A stretch of 64,000 bases of DNA, from contig NZ_MSSW01000040.1 in NCBI RefSeq assembly GCF_002150685.1, positions 1-64,000 of the forward strand, given 5' to 3'. Shown one piece after another: positions 9,729 through 18,250 of this stretch. Source of the DNA: Algoriphagus antarcticus. Lineage in GTDB: Bacteria; Bacteroidota; Bacteroidia; Cytophagales; Cyclobacteriaceae. Below the pieces are notes generated by a model. It was not told where the DNA came from. It was given only the letters and a program-made list of their open reading frames with translations, and searched no databases. Position numbers and translations under genes: made by a program. The number at the start of each line of letters is the position of its first letter. Positions within the stretch are counted from its first letter, which is position 1.

Positions 9729-10784
9729 TTAACGTTTTCCGTATAATTCAGAATAATACTCCTGATACGCACCAGAGGTGACATGGTCAAGCCATTCTTG
9801 ATTATTGAGATACCAATCTATGGTTATCTCAATTCCTTCTTCAAATTGCAAACTTGGCTCCCAGCCTAGCTCTTGCTGGATCTTAGTAGCATCAATGGCG
9901 TACCGCAAATCATGTCCAGCACGATCTTTCACATAGGTGATAAGCTTCTCAGAAGTCCCTGCTTCTCTTCCCAATTTCCCATCCATTTTGGCACAGAGAA
10001 GCTTTACTATATCAATGTTTTTCCACTCGTTGAATCCGCCTATGTTATAGGTTTCTCCTTCTTTTCCATGGTGAAAAACCATGTCAATAGCTCTCGCATG
10101 ATCTTTCACAAATAGCCAATCACGGACATTCTCCCCTTTCCCATAGACTGGCAGAGGCTTGTTGTTTTTGATATTGTGAATACAAAGCGGAATCAACTTC
10201 TCAGGGAAATGATTTGGTCCGTAATTATTGGAACAGTTAGAAACCACCGTTTTCATTTTGTAAGTATTGGCATAAGCCCGCACAAAATGGTCTGAAGAAG
10301 CTTTAGAAGCCGAATATGGAGATTGAGGATCGTAGGCTGTAGTTTCCAAAAAGAATCCACCATCATGCAAAGAGCCGTAAACTTCATCCGTAGAAACGTG
10401 ATAAAACAAATGCTCAGAAAGATTCTCTTTCCAAAATTCCTTTGCAGCGTTTAGCAGGTTCACCGTACCAAAAACATTTGTTTTCACAAAAGACAATGGA
10501 TCTGTGATCGATCTATCCACGTGAGATTCAGCTGCCAAGTGAATTAGGTCAGTGATGTTATGTTTTTCAAAAATGGCTGTCAGAGCATCTGCATCTTGAA
10601 TATCTGCTTTCTCGAAGATATAATTCGAAGCTCCTTCTACTGCTTTCAAATTCTCCAGATTCCCAGCATAAGTCAGTGCGTCTAGATTGACAATGGTATA
10701 TGCTGGATACTTTTCAACGAATAGTTGTATGACGTGGCTACCGATAAATCCGGCTCCGCCTGTGATCAGAATTGATTTATTCAT
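9729..10784 (-). CDS. rfbB: dTDP-glucose 4,6-dehydratase
   Basis: This 351-residue extended short-chain dehydrogenase converts dTDP-glucose to dTDP-4-keto-6-deoxyglucose, the entry to rhamnose and other deoxysugars of surface polysaccharides. It shows the NAD-binding GGAGFIGSH at the N-terminus, the diagnostic catalytic STDEVYGS, and the YSASKASSDH Tyr-Lys pair. YGPNHFPEKLIPL, in the substrate region, is typical of RfbB. It is the last gene of a minus-strand set glycosyltransferase-epimerase-rfbB. The other rhamnose genes (rfbA, C, D) are not in the window. Confidence 0.93.
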   Translation of the reverse strand: MNKSILITGGAGFIGSHVIQLFVEKYPAYTIVNLDALTYAGNLENLKAVEGASNYIFEKADIQDADALTAIFEKHNITDLIHLAAESHVDRSITDPLSFVKTNVFGTVNLLNAAKEFWKENLSEHLFYHVSTDEVYGSLHDGGFFLETTAYDPQSPYSASKASSDHFVRAYANTYKMKTVVSNCSNNYGPNHFPEKLIPLCIHNIKNNKPLPVYGKGENVRDWLFVKDHARAIDMVFHHGKEGETYNIGGFNEWKNIDIVKLLCAKMDGKLGREAGTSEKLITYVKDRAGHDLRYAIDATKIQQELGWEPSLQFEEGIEITIDWYLNNQEWLDHVTSGAYQEYYSELYGKR

Positions 10785-10816
10785 GTGTTAATATTTTTCT
10801 TCAAAAGTCACATGGA

Positions 10817-10873
10817 ATCTCGCATAACGCATAACATCCCTCAGTGTATCACCTGCGACATGCTCGATTTCAT
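10817..10873 (-). repeat. Dispersed ~58-bp intergenic repeat, copy A
   Basis: Read on the minus strand, the element starts ATGAAATCGAGC and ends TGCGAGAT, like copies at 31217-31274 and 43194-43251. It begins one base after the stop codon of the epimerase gene. In this copy the short open frame seen in the other two is closed early by TGA where they have AGA. Confidence 0.7.
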
Positions 10874-10874
10874 C

Positions 10875-11927
10875 TTATTTTTTGTAATAGTCTAGATACC
10901 AATCAGTGAAAGATTTAACCCCTTGGTCAATAGATGTTTCTGGTTTATAACCTGTATCCCGAACCAAATCAGTAACGTCAGCATGTGAAGCCGGCACGTC
11001 ACCAGGCTGCATGGGAAGCATGTTCATTTTAGCTTCTTTTCCTAAGCCTTTTTCCACTGCATGAATATAATCCATCAATAAAACCGGAGCAGAGTTTCCA
11101 ATATTATAAACTTTGTAAGGTGCATTCGAACTTCCGGGATCAGGGTTCTGCCCATCAAAATCAGCATTTGGACTAGCTGGCCTATCTGCCACTTTGATCA
11201 CGCCCATTACTATATCATCTACGTAGGTGAAGTCCCGCTTCATATTCCCATAGTTGAACACCTGAATTGGTTCTCCTTTCAAGATGGCTTCTGTAAACAG
11301 AAACAATGCCATATCCGGTCTGCCCCATGGGCCATAAACCGTGAAGAATCTCAAACCAGTAGTCGGAATATTAAAAAGATGGCTGTAGGTATGCGCCATC
11401 AGCTCATTGGATTTCTTAGAAGCTGCGTACAAACTGATCGGATGATCTACAGAATCTGAAGTGGAAAATGGCATCTTCTCATTTGAACCATAAACTGAAC
11501 TGGAAGAAGCATAGACCAAATGCTTGACAGGATGAAAACGGCAGGATTCCAGAATGTTCAGAAAGGCTACAATATTACTCTCTATATAAACTTCAGGGTT
11601 ACTCAAGGAATAACGAACACCTGCTTGAGCTGCAAGATGAATGACTACATCAAATTTCTCCTGATCAAAAAGATCGAGCAGAGGCTCTTTCACAGAAAGA
11701 TCCAATTGAATGAATCTATAACTTGGAATGCTGGCAGATTGGACGATTTGCCCCTTCTTTACCTGATCTCGCTGAATACCCATATGCGCTAAGCGGGCAT
11801 ATTTCAGATTGATATCGTAGTAATCGTTGATAATATCCAGTCCAACTACTTCATCTCCCCTTTCCAAAAGCTTCATTGCAACGTGAAATCCAATAAATCC
11901 AGCTGTTCCGGTAACCAGGTACTTCAT
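10875..11927 (-). CDS. NAD-dependent epimerase, UDP-glucuronate 4-epimerase type
   Basis: The 350-residue extended SDR has GTAGFIGFH at the N-terminus, then the early [12 protein letters not shown] segment, and the catalytic Ser-Ser-Ser/Tyr-Lys set in [16 protein letters not shown] and [35 protein letters not shown] and the [10 protein letters not shown] segment are typical of enzymes making UDP-galacturonate from UDP-glucuronate. A related UDP-glucose epimerase role cannot be excluded. It probably supplies a charged sugar for capsule or O-antigen. It lies 38 nt downstream of the glycosyltransferase gene; a dispersed repeat separates it from rfbB. Confidence 0.85.
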   Translation of the reverse strand: MKYLVTGTAGFIGFHVAMKLLERGDEVVGLDIINDYYDINLKYARLAHMGIQRDQVKKGQIVQSASIPSYRFIQLDLSVKEPLLDLFDQEKFDVVIHLAAQAGVRYSLSNPEVYIESNIVAFLNILESCRFHPVKHLVYASSSSVYGSNEKMPFSTSDSVDHPISLYAASKKSNELMAHTYSHLFNIPTTGLRFFTVYGPWGRPDMALFLFTEAILKGEPIQVFNYGNMKRDFTYVDDIVMGVIKVADRPASPNADFDGQNPDPGSSNAPYKVYNIGNSAPVLLMDYIHAVEKGLGKEAKMNMLPMQPGDVPASHADVTDLVRDTGYKPETSIDQGVKSFTDWYLDYYKK

Positions 11928-11965
11928 AGAAGAAAATTCAAATTTTATTGATGGTCAAATATAAG

Positions 11966-13132
11966 CTATTCCGAGCTATCAGCCTTCTTCAAAGCGAGTT
12001 GGTACTGAGCAAAAATTTCATTCTGAATCTTAGTCCGCTCGTAATTTTCGCAAACTTCCAGAAATAAGTTATTTGCCAGCTCAGCCATTTTATCACGCTT
12101 CACAAAGGCAAATTCCATCGCTTCTTTTAATACCTCTACATTTTTGACTGGGAAAATCAATCCTGTTTTTTGCTGAGTAATCACATCTGTGTTCCCTATA
12201 ATATCAGAGCAAATCACTGGTACTTCCATCGCTCCTGCTTCTAAAAGCACATTTGGAAAACCCTCTCGATGGGAAGGGTGTACAAGCACATCTGCCAATG
12301 CAAGATAGTGCGCTACATGGTCTGACCAATCTATCTGCACTATTCTAGGGTGATCAGTAATGATTTTAATAGTCTCGGGATCAAGTGGATTTAGATCTTG
12401 CTCGAAGCTTCCAAGTAATACTAACTTGGATTTACCCACAATTTTCGAACTCAGGAAAGCATCCACTAATTCCTGAATTCCTTTGTCCTTCACTAATCTA
12501 CCGACAGACAATATGATAAAATCATCTTCACCGGGAAGAATTCTCATCGTAGCAGCTACAAGGTGATTTTCTTTCAAGACTCCGCGATTGAATTTCTCTA
12601 AGTCCACGCCATTTGAGGAGCCGTTTCCGATCACAGACAATTTCTCCGAAGGACAGAGATGGTTTTCAAGGACAAAATTCTTCAGTCCATTGGAATTTGG
12701 CCAAACCTGAGTAGCATAACTATAGGTCAGCTTCTCCATTTTTTCCAAAAGTCCTTTCTTTCCACCTTCGGCAGCCATAAAAGGAATGCCAGCCAGCGTG
12801 TGGATTCGCACTTTTACCCCAGCAAATTTTGCGGCAATCATCCCCAAAAGTCCTGCCTTTGGGGTGTGCGTATGCACAATATCAGGTTGCTCCTTTTTGA
12901 TCAACTGGTACAACTGCCATAGACATTTAAGGTCTTGCAATGGTGTGATCTTACGGGTAAATGGAATGATTTCATGTCTAGCTCCTTCTGCCTTGATCAC
13001 TTGAGGGAGTTCTCTACCATCAGCACTCACCATCAATACATCCCAGCCTTGCTCCTTCATAAACTTCGTTTGCCCCGCAAGCAATAATTTGAGGGAAATC
13101 GGGACTGTGGTGATTCGAATGAGTTTTGGCAT
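11966..13132 (-). CDS. Glycosyltransferase family 4
   Basis: This GT-B retaining glycosyltransferase (388 aa from the preferred start) has an N-terminal half with PDIVHTHTPKAGLLG and a C-terminal nucleotide-sugar half with SVGRLVKDKGIQELV and the E-x7-E motif HREGFPNVLLEAG. It is cytoplasmic or membrane-associated, with no true transmembrane helix. I chose the ATG at 13132 (MPKLIRITTVPISLKLL), since this sequence begins homologous proteins; an ATG six codons earlier (13150) is possible. With the following epimerase and rfbB it makes a short sugar-nucleotide/transfer operon for surface polysaccharide. Donor and acceptor are not predictable. Confidence 0.9.
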   Translation of the reverse strand: MPKLIRITTVPISLKLLLAGQTKFMKEQGWDVLMVSADGRELPQVIKAEGARHEIIPFTRKITPLQDLKCLWQLYQLIKKEQPDIVHTHTPKAGLLGMIAAKFAGVKVRIHTLAGIPFMAAEGGKKGLLEKMEKLTYSYATQVWPNSNGLKNFVLENHLCPSEKLSVIGNGSSNGVDLEKFNRGVLKENHLVAATMRILPGEDDFIILSVGRLVKDKGIQELVDAFLSSKIVGKSKLVLLGSFEQDLNPLDPETIKIITDHPRIVQIDWSDHVAHYLALADVLVHPSHREGFPNVLLEAGAMEVPVICSDIIGNTDVITQQKTGLIFPVKNVEVLKEAMEFAFVKRDKMAELANNLFLEVCENYERTKIQNEIFAQYQLALKKADSSE

Positions 13133-13295
13133 CAAAAAGGGCTTCTGCATAAAAGGTCGAAGGTAATACTTTTGAATCTTTTAACTCTGCAAAAACGCAA
13201 ATGGTATTCCAAAAATGGTTTAAAACGAGAATGCTAAGTTGTAGATAAGGAAGTGAATAAAAGAAATTGAATTCATTAGGTTTAAATTTCATTCT

Positions 13296-13496
13296 TTAAT
13301 CCCCGTCTTCCAACTCGAAAATCTCTTCTAGGCCAACTCCAAAAACTTTCGAAATCTTCAGAGAAAGAACCGTAGAAGGCACATACTTCCCTGCTTCTAT
13401 ACTGTTGATTGTCTGTCTGGAGACGCTGACTTTTTCCGCCAAGTCTTGCTGCGTCATATTATGCCGTGCACGCTCGACTTTTATCGTGTTCTTCAT
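13296..13496 (-). CDS. Small XRE-family transcriptional regulator (66 aa)
   Basis: Almost the whole protein is one helix-turn-helix (ARHNMTQQDLAEKVSVSRQT, then NSIEAGKYVPSTVLSLKI), ending with the acidic tail EEIFELEDGD. The start at 13496 is fixed by an ATGA overlap with the stop of the membrane-protein gene upstream, so translation is probably coupled; a longer frame starting at 13538 would overlap that gene heavily. It is the last gene of a three-gene operon. Small regulators of this type often repress their own operon, and a perfect palindrome in the operon promoter (14401-14422) is the likely binding site (inference). Confidence 0.9.
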   Translation of the reverse strand: MKNTIKVERARHNMTQQDLAEKVSVSRQTINSIEAGKYVPSTVLSLKISKVFGVGLEEIFELEDGD

Positions 13497-13945
13497 AAGA
13501 TCACAGACAAAGAACTTCGCTGGCGAAACATGATCCAACGGAACCGAACGATAAATAAAACTGGAATAGAAAACATATTAAACATCACGAACGAGAAATA
13601 TTCCACACCGTAAAATAGGACCGCTCCAATTACATTCAATAGGAAATACCCATAGCAAGAAAATAGGATAGAATCGAGTCTAATTTTCTGAATGTATTCA
13701 TCTTCAAGTTTTTCCTTTGAGAATGCTATAAAGAACAAACTGAGGAACAAGCTAACAAGTGCTACCTCATTCGTCAGGTTTTCATCAGTACTTTCGAAAA
13801 GTCCAGACTCTCTAACCCCATTGATCTGAAGCCACGAAAATTCAAATTCAATAAACATGGTCATAAAGGCCAAGGTAACTGCAGGAAGGAATAGCAACCA
13901 TCCTATTTTTTGGAATCGATGAGGTAATAATATTTTGGTAAGCAT
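13493..13945 (-). CDS. Small membrane protein, paralogue of the next gene upstream (150 aa)
   Basis: About four hydrophobic segments are visible (WLLFLPAVTLAFMTMFI, ALVSLFLSLFFIAFS, LLNVIGAVLFYGVEYF, FVMFNMFSIPVLFIVRF). The middle motif SKEKLEDEYIQKIRLDS matches SREKYEDEMIKSFRLQA in its neighbour, so the two genes are diverged duplicates with the same topology. No enzyme motif is seen. It sits 12 nt after the first membrane gene and overlaps the XRE gene by 4 nt, as part of one operon. Function is unknown. Confidence 0.85.
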   Translation of the reverse strand: MLTKILLPHRFQKIGWLLFLPAVTLAFMTMFIEFEFSWLQINGVRESGLFESTDENLTNEVALVSLFLSLFFIAFSKEKLEDEYIQKIRLDSILFSCYGYFLLNVIGAVLFYGVEYFSFVMFNMFSIPVLFIVRFRWIMFRQRSSLSVIL

Positions 13946-13957
13946 AGTTATAGTGAG

Positions 13958-14380
13958 TTAGTTATCGTCTTTTGTAGCAACATACTTCTGATACTGAAAT
14001 GCAGCGTAGATGTAGGCGTTTAGTAAAAAGACAACCAGATAGGCCGTGAATATCTCTGAAGTAATGGTATCAAATCGCACATAGTTAATCAACATCAAAG
14101 CTCCCAAACCCCAAATCAGCCAGTATGAACCAGTCTGGAATGCCTGAAGTCTAAACGATTTAATCATTTCATCTTCATATTTCTCTCTAGATAGATTCAA
14201 CAAGGCAAATCCAATAGCCCAAAACCCATAGATTATCTGGGCGACATCATCCGGATCAATATCCATCCTGACCACAGCCATGCCAATGACCAGGAGTACT
14301 GGAAGTGGAAAAAACACAAAAGCTACCTTCTTCCATCCAGGAGAAAGTAGCGGTACGGTTAAAATTGATTTCTCTTTCAT
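13958..14380 (-). CDS. Small membrane protein, first gene of XRE operon (140 aa)
   Basis: About four hydrophobic segments (VAFVFFPLPVLLVIGMAVV, IIYGFWAIGFALLNL, YWLIWGLGALMLINYV, IFTAYLVVFLLNAYIYAAF) surround a conserved cytoplasmic-looking loop SREKYEDEMIKSFRLQA, shared with the next gene. I chose the ATG at 14380 because the promoter -7 box lies just upstream (14399-14406); the earlier possible start at 14401 would fall inside it. No known function; membrane protein pairs with a small XRE regulator occur in many Bacteroidota, but their job is not established to my knowledge. Confidence 0.85.
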   Translation of the reverse strand: MKEKSILTVPLLSPGWKKVAFVFFPLPVLLVIGMAVVRMDIDPDDVAQIIYGFWAIGFALLNLSREKYEDEMIKSFRLQAFQTGSYWLIWGLGALMLINYVRFDTITSEIFTAYLVVFLLNAYIYAAFQYQKYVATKDDN

Positions 14381-14398
14381 AAGACAAGTTATTTTTAC

Positions 14399-14430
14399 CA
14401 AATGTAAAACAAACTTTACATTAAGTCAAA
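14399..14430 (-). promoter_or_regulatory. Promoter of the XRE/membrane-protein operon with palindromic operator
   Basis: On the minus strand TTTG (14427-14430) is followed after 20 nt by TACATTTG (14399-14406), a perfect match to the Bacteroidota TAnnTTTG -7 box. Between and overlapping these boxes lies a perfect inverted repeat AATGTAAA-6 nt-TTTACATT (14401-14422). A protein bound there would block the promoter, which suits autorepression by the XRE regulator of the same operon (inference). Confidence 0.7.
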
Positions 14431-14563
14431 ATATTTTGTCTATTATTTTTATTGCCACTTTTGAATTAAGTCATTGGACATTCATGAAATTTTATGAATT
14501 CACACAAAAACAGCCTATTTGTTTACCTTTAAGCAACAAATCCAATCAATAATTATATTTTCT

Positions 14564-15367
14564 ATGATTTCGAAAGTAAAAATAGCCATCATCGGTTGTG
14601 GCAATCTTGGAGCATCGATCGCTAATGGGCTGTTAAAACGGGGTGATTTTGATCCAAAGAATCTCACACTTACCAAAAGACATGTGGAAGGCCTAGGTGA
14701 TTTTGCTGCATTAGGTGTGAATATCCAAAGTGATAATGTCTCAGCTGCAGCAAATGCTGATATCATTATCCTTGGTGTAAAACCCTATAACATCTCTCCC
14801 ATTCTCAAAGAAATCAAAGCTTCACTCAACCCAAAAAACCAAATTATCATTTCGCTGGCAACTGGAATTACGCTTGCAGAAATGTATGAAGTAATCGATC
14901 CGACCAGTATCACTTTCCGTGCAATGCCAAATATCGCAGCGGATATTCAAGAATCTGTGACCTGCGTATGTTCTCAAAATGCCGATTCAGATCAAATCAA
15001 GCTTGTATCCGAATTATTTGACGGTATCGGATTTACTATTCCAATTGACGAAAGTCTGATGGAAGCAGCTACTGTTTTGGGTGCGTGCGGAATTGCCTAT
15101 GTGCTGAGGTTTATGCGGGCGATGATCCAAGGCGGAATACAAATCGGTTTTGATTCAGTCACTGCCAGTAAGATTGTAAACCAAACAGTGAAGGGAGCTG
15201 CTGAATTGATGATTCAGAAAAATATGCATCCAGAGGCTGCAATCGACAAAGTGACAACTCCAAAAGGCTGCACCATAGTAGGCTTGAATGAAATGGAGCA
15301 CCAGGGCTTCAGTTCTGCAATGGTTAGAGGTGTCATTGCCAGCTACGAGAAAATAGCTAAAAATTGA
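14564..15367 (+). CDS. proC: Pyrroline-5-carboxylate reductase
   Basis: The 267-residue enzyme reduces 1-pyrroline-5-carboxylate to L-proline with NAD(P)H, the last step of proline synthesis. It has an N-terminal dinucleotide-binding fold (KIAIIGCGNLGASIANGL), the VKPYNI segment, the conserved FRAMPNIAA motif, and the C-terminal helical dimer domain (VNQTVKGAAELM, TTPKGCTIVGLNEM). I chose the ATG at 14564 (MISKVKIAI); a start 15 codons earlier adds a sequence not seen in the family. An 11-bp tandem repeat (GAATTAGTAAT twice) overlaps the stop. Upstream it is divergent from the XRE operon. Confidence 0.95.
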   Translation: MISKVKIAIIGCGNLGASIANGLLKRGDFDPKNLTLTKRHVEGLGDFAALGVNIQSDNVSAAANADIIILGVKPYNISPILKEIKASLNPKNQIIISLATGITLAEMYEVIDPTSITFRAMPNIAADIQESVTCVCSQNADSDQIKLVSELFDGIGFTIPIDESLMEAATVLGACGIAYVLRFMRAMIQGGIQIGFDSVTASKIVNQTVKGAAELMIQKNMHPEAAIDKVTTPKGCTIVGLNEMEHQGFSSAMVRGVIASYEKIAKN

Positions 15368-15453
15368 ATTAGTAATGAATTAGTAATTTTCGAGGAATAT
15401 TAAATCTAATTCGGGAAAAATTAATATTTATTTCTTTAGGAATAACTTTAAGG

Positions 15454-15486
15454 TTGTTTTTCTTTTGAATCTTTTCAGTAGTTTTG
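15454..15486 (+). promoter_or_regulatory. Promoter of the candidate small RNA
   Basis: TTG (15454-15456), 22 nt, then TAGTTTTG (15479-15486) fits the Bacteroidota consensus TTG-N17-23-TAnnTTTG. No coding start follows; the next element is the compact structured segment ending in a strong terminator. Confidence 0.6.
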
Positions 15487-15489
15487 TTG

Positions 15490-15640
15490 TGGGTGATAAA
15501 CAACTTTTACTATTCCTTTTTCAATGACTCGATTTTTAAAGGAAGGACTGTTTGGTACTTTTTCCTCCTTCCTTTCATATTTTCTCCCACACGAATTAAA
15601 AAAGCCTTCTGAAAAAATTCAGAAGGCTTTTTTAATTCGT
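15490..15640 (+). ncRNA. Candidate small RNA, possibly 6S-like (6S-Flavo class)
   Basis: Between proC and the convergent TlpA-like gene a perfect -7 box ends at 15486 and a long terminator ends at about 15632-15640, giving a transcript of about 140 nt with no open frame of note. A closing stem TGTGGG (15488-15493) with CCCACA (15586-15591), extended across one mismatch, encloses a large internal loop and a 10-bp hairpin (15538-15547 with 15566-15575, arm AAAGGAAGGA). A rod with a closing stem, a big bubble and a terminal hairpin is reminiscent of 6S RNA, but that identity is an inference; part of the closing stem may lie upstream of the true start. Confidence 0.5.
15591..15640. terminator. 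Very long bidirectional terminator
   Basis: A 23-bp perfect stem (15591-15613 with 15618-15640) has a 4-nt loop. The core AAGCCTTCTGAA pairs with its complement and runs into six T on both strands. It ends the candidate small RNA on plus and the alaS-gatB-tlpA operon on minus. Confidence 0.9.
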
Positions 15641-15654
15641 GAATGTGAAACTGT

Positions 15655-16764
15655 TTAGTCAAAAATTTCTTCCAGCTTAGCTCTTAAGCTAGGGCCTCTT
15701 AGATCTTTTCCGATTATTTTACCTTCGGGATCGATCAAATAGGTGGCTGGAATAGCATCAATCTGATAAAGCTCAGCCGCTGCAGAATTGAAATATTGTA
15801 AGTCAGAAACCTGAGTCCATTCCAACCCATCTTCAGCGATAGCATCCACCCAGTCTTCTTTGGTACGGTCTAGAGACACTCCAAATACTTCAAAGCCTTT
15901 CTCCTTATATTCATTGTATAGTTTTACTACGTTGGGATTTTCCTCACGACAAGGCTTACACCAAGCCGCCCAAAAATCTATCATAACATATTTACCACGC
16001 AAATCAGAAAGCTTTACAGTTTCACCAGCTGGATTAGGAAGTTCTATTTCAGGAGCTATTTGACCCATAGAAAGCGCTCTCATCTCGTCCAATTGCTGCT
16101 TCAATTGCACAATAGACTTGGTCTCAGGATACTTTTCATCAAGCTTGGCAACCAGACTATCCATAAACTGGAATTCGTTCTTTGGATTTAATAAGCCAAT
16201 AGCTGCCAGGGAAGCAAAACTATCTCCCATGCTGTTGATCACGTTCTTCACCTCAGAGGATTGGTTGCTTTCCAATGCCATAGCATCAGCCTGAATCTGC
16301 TTGATGGTTTCGGTATCATTTTCGCTCATTGCCTTATAATAAGCCTCATTGAGAGAATTCACCTTTGCCTGGTAAGCCTCCATCAATTTTTCGATTTTGA
16401 CCATCTCCTGTGAGTCTTTGGAGCCTTCAATAACTAGACTTGCAGGATTCGAAAAATCATAGTCAACCATTACATCTTCATGGAAAAGAGCTAGCCTCAC
16501 AGACTTTTGCCCGTAAAGATTCAATTCGTAGAAAGTAGGTATATCCACAGCTACTTCGTAACTAAACTTCCCTTTGCTATCCAACTGAAGTGTATCCAAA
16601 ACTACTGGACGACTATCAGTGAATTGGGACAGTATAATTGCTCCAGCAGGTGCATTATCTATAGTCCCGGAGATTTCTACCTTTCCATCATTTGTTTGCT
16701 TTTCCTCGCAGGAGAAAAAGGATAAAAGGACAACTAATACGATTGCGTTCATTCGATTCAACAT
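15655..16764 (-). CDS. TlpA-like thiol:disulfide oxidoreductase lipoprotein with DUF4369
   Basis: The 369-residue protein has a lipoprotein-type signal (VVLLSFFSC, Cys near 19), an N-terminal DUF4369 domain (about 28-125, VEISGTIDNAPAGAIILSQF), a helical linker (about 125-225), and a C-terminal thioredoxin fold with the active-site WAAWCKPC and cis-Pro region IDAIPATYLID. It should reduce or resolve disulfides in the periplasm, for example in cytochrome or secreted protein maturation; the substrate is unknown. It follows gatB after 4 nt, so it is expressed with two translation genes, an arrangement without clear functional logic. Confidence 0.92.
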   Translation of the reverse strand: MLNRMNAIVLVVLLSFFSCEEKQTNDGKVEISGTIDNAPAGAIILSQFTDSRPVVLDTLQLDSKGKFSYEVAVDIPTFYELNLYGQKSVRLALFHEDVMVDYDFSNPASLVIEGSKDSQEMVKIEKLMEAYQAKVNSLNEAYYKAMSENDTETIKQIQADAMALESNQSSEVKNVINSMGDSFASLAAIGLLNPKNEFQFMDSLVAKLDEKYPETKSIVQLKQQLDEMRALSMGQIAPEIELPNPAGETVKLSDLRGKYVMIDFWAAWCKPCREENPNVVKLYNEYKEKGFEVFGVSLDRTKEDWVDAIAEDGLEWTQVSDLQYFNSAAAELYQIDAIPATYLIDPEGKIIGKDLRGPSLRAKLEEIFD

Positions 16765-16768
16765 GGAT

Positions 16769-18229
16769 TTAATTCTCTAATAATTCTGTCAATAATTTAG
16801 TAGCTACTTTAGGGTCGGCTTTACCTTGGGATTTTTTCATCACTTGCCCCATAAACAAACCCATCAAGCCTTTTTTGCCTGATCTATATTCTTTCACTTT
16901 CCCGGCATTTGCCGCCAAAACTTCCTCTACTATTGGCCTTAGCGAAGACTCATCACTTTCTTGAATCAAGTTCAGTCGATGAGCTATTTCCATCGGACTT
17001 TCTGTTGCACTCTTCAGCATCTCAGGATAGAGATTTTGAGAAGCAGCTGTATAACTCACTTTACCCTCGTCCACCAAAGCTATCAGAGTAGCTAAAGATT
17101 CATGGCTGATCGGGAAGTCATCGACGTGAAGTGACAACTCGTTCAAGCTTGATTTCACAGGACCCATCACCCAGTTAGACGCCGCTTTATAGTTTTTGGT
17201 TTTGCTACAAAGCTCATTGAACCACAAAGCCACTTCCTTCGATTCTGTCAAGAAGCTTGCATCGTAATCCGGTAAGCCATACACGTCTACAAACTTTTTG
17301 TGAAGTTCTCTAGGTAAAACAGGCATGGTTGCTTTCACAGCATTCAGCCACTCGTCAGAAATCACCACAGGGCTCAAGTCTGGTTCTGGGAAATACCGGT
17401 AATCGTTCAGATCTTCTTTTGTACGCATACTGGCAGTTAATCCTGTGTTCGCATCAAAAGTTCTTGTTTCGGAAATAACTTCTTCACCAGCTTCGATCAA
17501 ACCAATCAAACGCTCATGTTCATGCTCGATCGCACGAAATACATTTCGGAATGAGTTCATGTTTTTGACTTCAACCTTTTTGCCTAATTCCGTTGCACCT
17601 TTCAACATTACAGATACATTGGCATCACATCGAAGAGATCCTTCTTCCATATTGCCATCGCACACATCAAGGTATTTAACCAATTTTTTCACCTCAGTAA
17701 GAAAAGCATATGCTTCTTCTGGGCTCTTCAAATCAGGCTCAGTTACGATTTCGATCAACGGAGTACCTGCTCGGTTGAAATCAACCAATGTATCCGCCTC
17801 TCCTGCCAGGTGAATGGATTTACCAGCATCCTCTTCCATGTGCACTCGATTCAGGATCACTTCCTTTTTGGTGCCGTCAGGAAGTTGAATCGGTACTGTG
17901 CCTCCTACACAAATCGGTCCTTTATCCTGCGTGAGCTGATAGCCCTTTGGTAGATCTGGGTAAAAGTAATTTTTCCTAGCGAAGACATTATATCGTGTAA
18001 TCTCAGAATTACAGGCTAATCCCATCTTGATGGCAAATGCTATAGCTTTCCTGTTTACCTTCGGCAAAGTACCTGGATGGCCAAGCGTAATCACTGAAAT
18101 CTGCGTATTGGGTGATTTGCCATACTCATTGGCATCCGCTGCAAACATTTTACTCTCAGTCAAAAGCTGCGCATGCACCTCTAGTCCGATAATCAACTGG
18201 TATTTATTCCTTAATTCTTCGCTTAGCAT
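16769..18229 (-). CDS. gatB: Aspartyl/glutamyl-tRNA amidotransferase subunit B
   Basis: The 486-residue protein is the kinase/amide-transfer subunit of GatCAB, which converts Glu-tRNA(Gln) (and Asp-tRNA(Asn)) into the amidated form. Visible are YQLIIGLEVHAQLLTESKM, the SVITLGHPGTLPK region, NFYPDLPKGYQ-type segment (KNYFYPDLPKGYQL), and the DFNRAGTPLIEIVTEPD motif. The C-terminal YqeY-like tail (KEYRSGKKGLMGLFMGQVMK) binds tRNA. Length is normal. It starts 21 nt after alaS. The family's partners gatA and gatC are not in this window. Confidence 0.97.
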   Translation of the reverse strand: MLSEELRNKYQLIIGLEVHAQLLTESKMFAADANEYGKSPNTQISVITLGHPGTLPKVNRKAIAFAIKMGLACNSEITRYNVFARKNYFYPDLPKGYQLTQDKGPICVGGTVPIQLPDGTKKEVILNRVHMEEDAGKSIHLAGEADTLVDFNRAGTPLIEIVTEPDLKSPEEAYAFLTEVKKLVKYLDVCDGNMEEGSLRCDANVSVMLKGATELGKKVEVKNMNSFRNVFRAIEHEHERLIGLIEAGEEVISETRTFDANTGLTASMRTKEDLNDYRYFPEPDLSPVVISDEWLNAVKATMPVLPRELHKKFVDVYGLPDYDASFLTESKEVALWFNELCSKTKNYKAASNWVMGPVKSSLNELSLHVDDFPISHESLATLIALVDEGKVSYTAASQNLYPEMLKSATESPMEIAHRLNLIQESDESSLRPIVEEVLAANAGKVKEYRSGKKGLMGLFMGQVMKKSQGKADPKVATKLLTELLEN

Positions 18230-18250
18230 TAGCGCGTATTTACTGTTTTT

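Noticed and set aside
13496..13538. Fourteen extra N-terminal residues on the XRE regulator
   Set aside because: They overlap the upstream gene in another frame, while the ATGA junction at 13493-13496 gives a normal-length family member.
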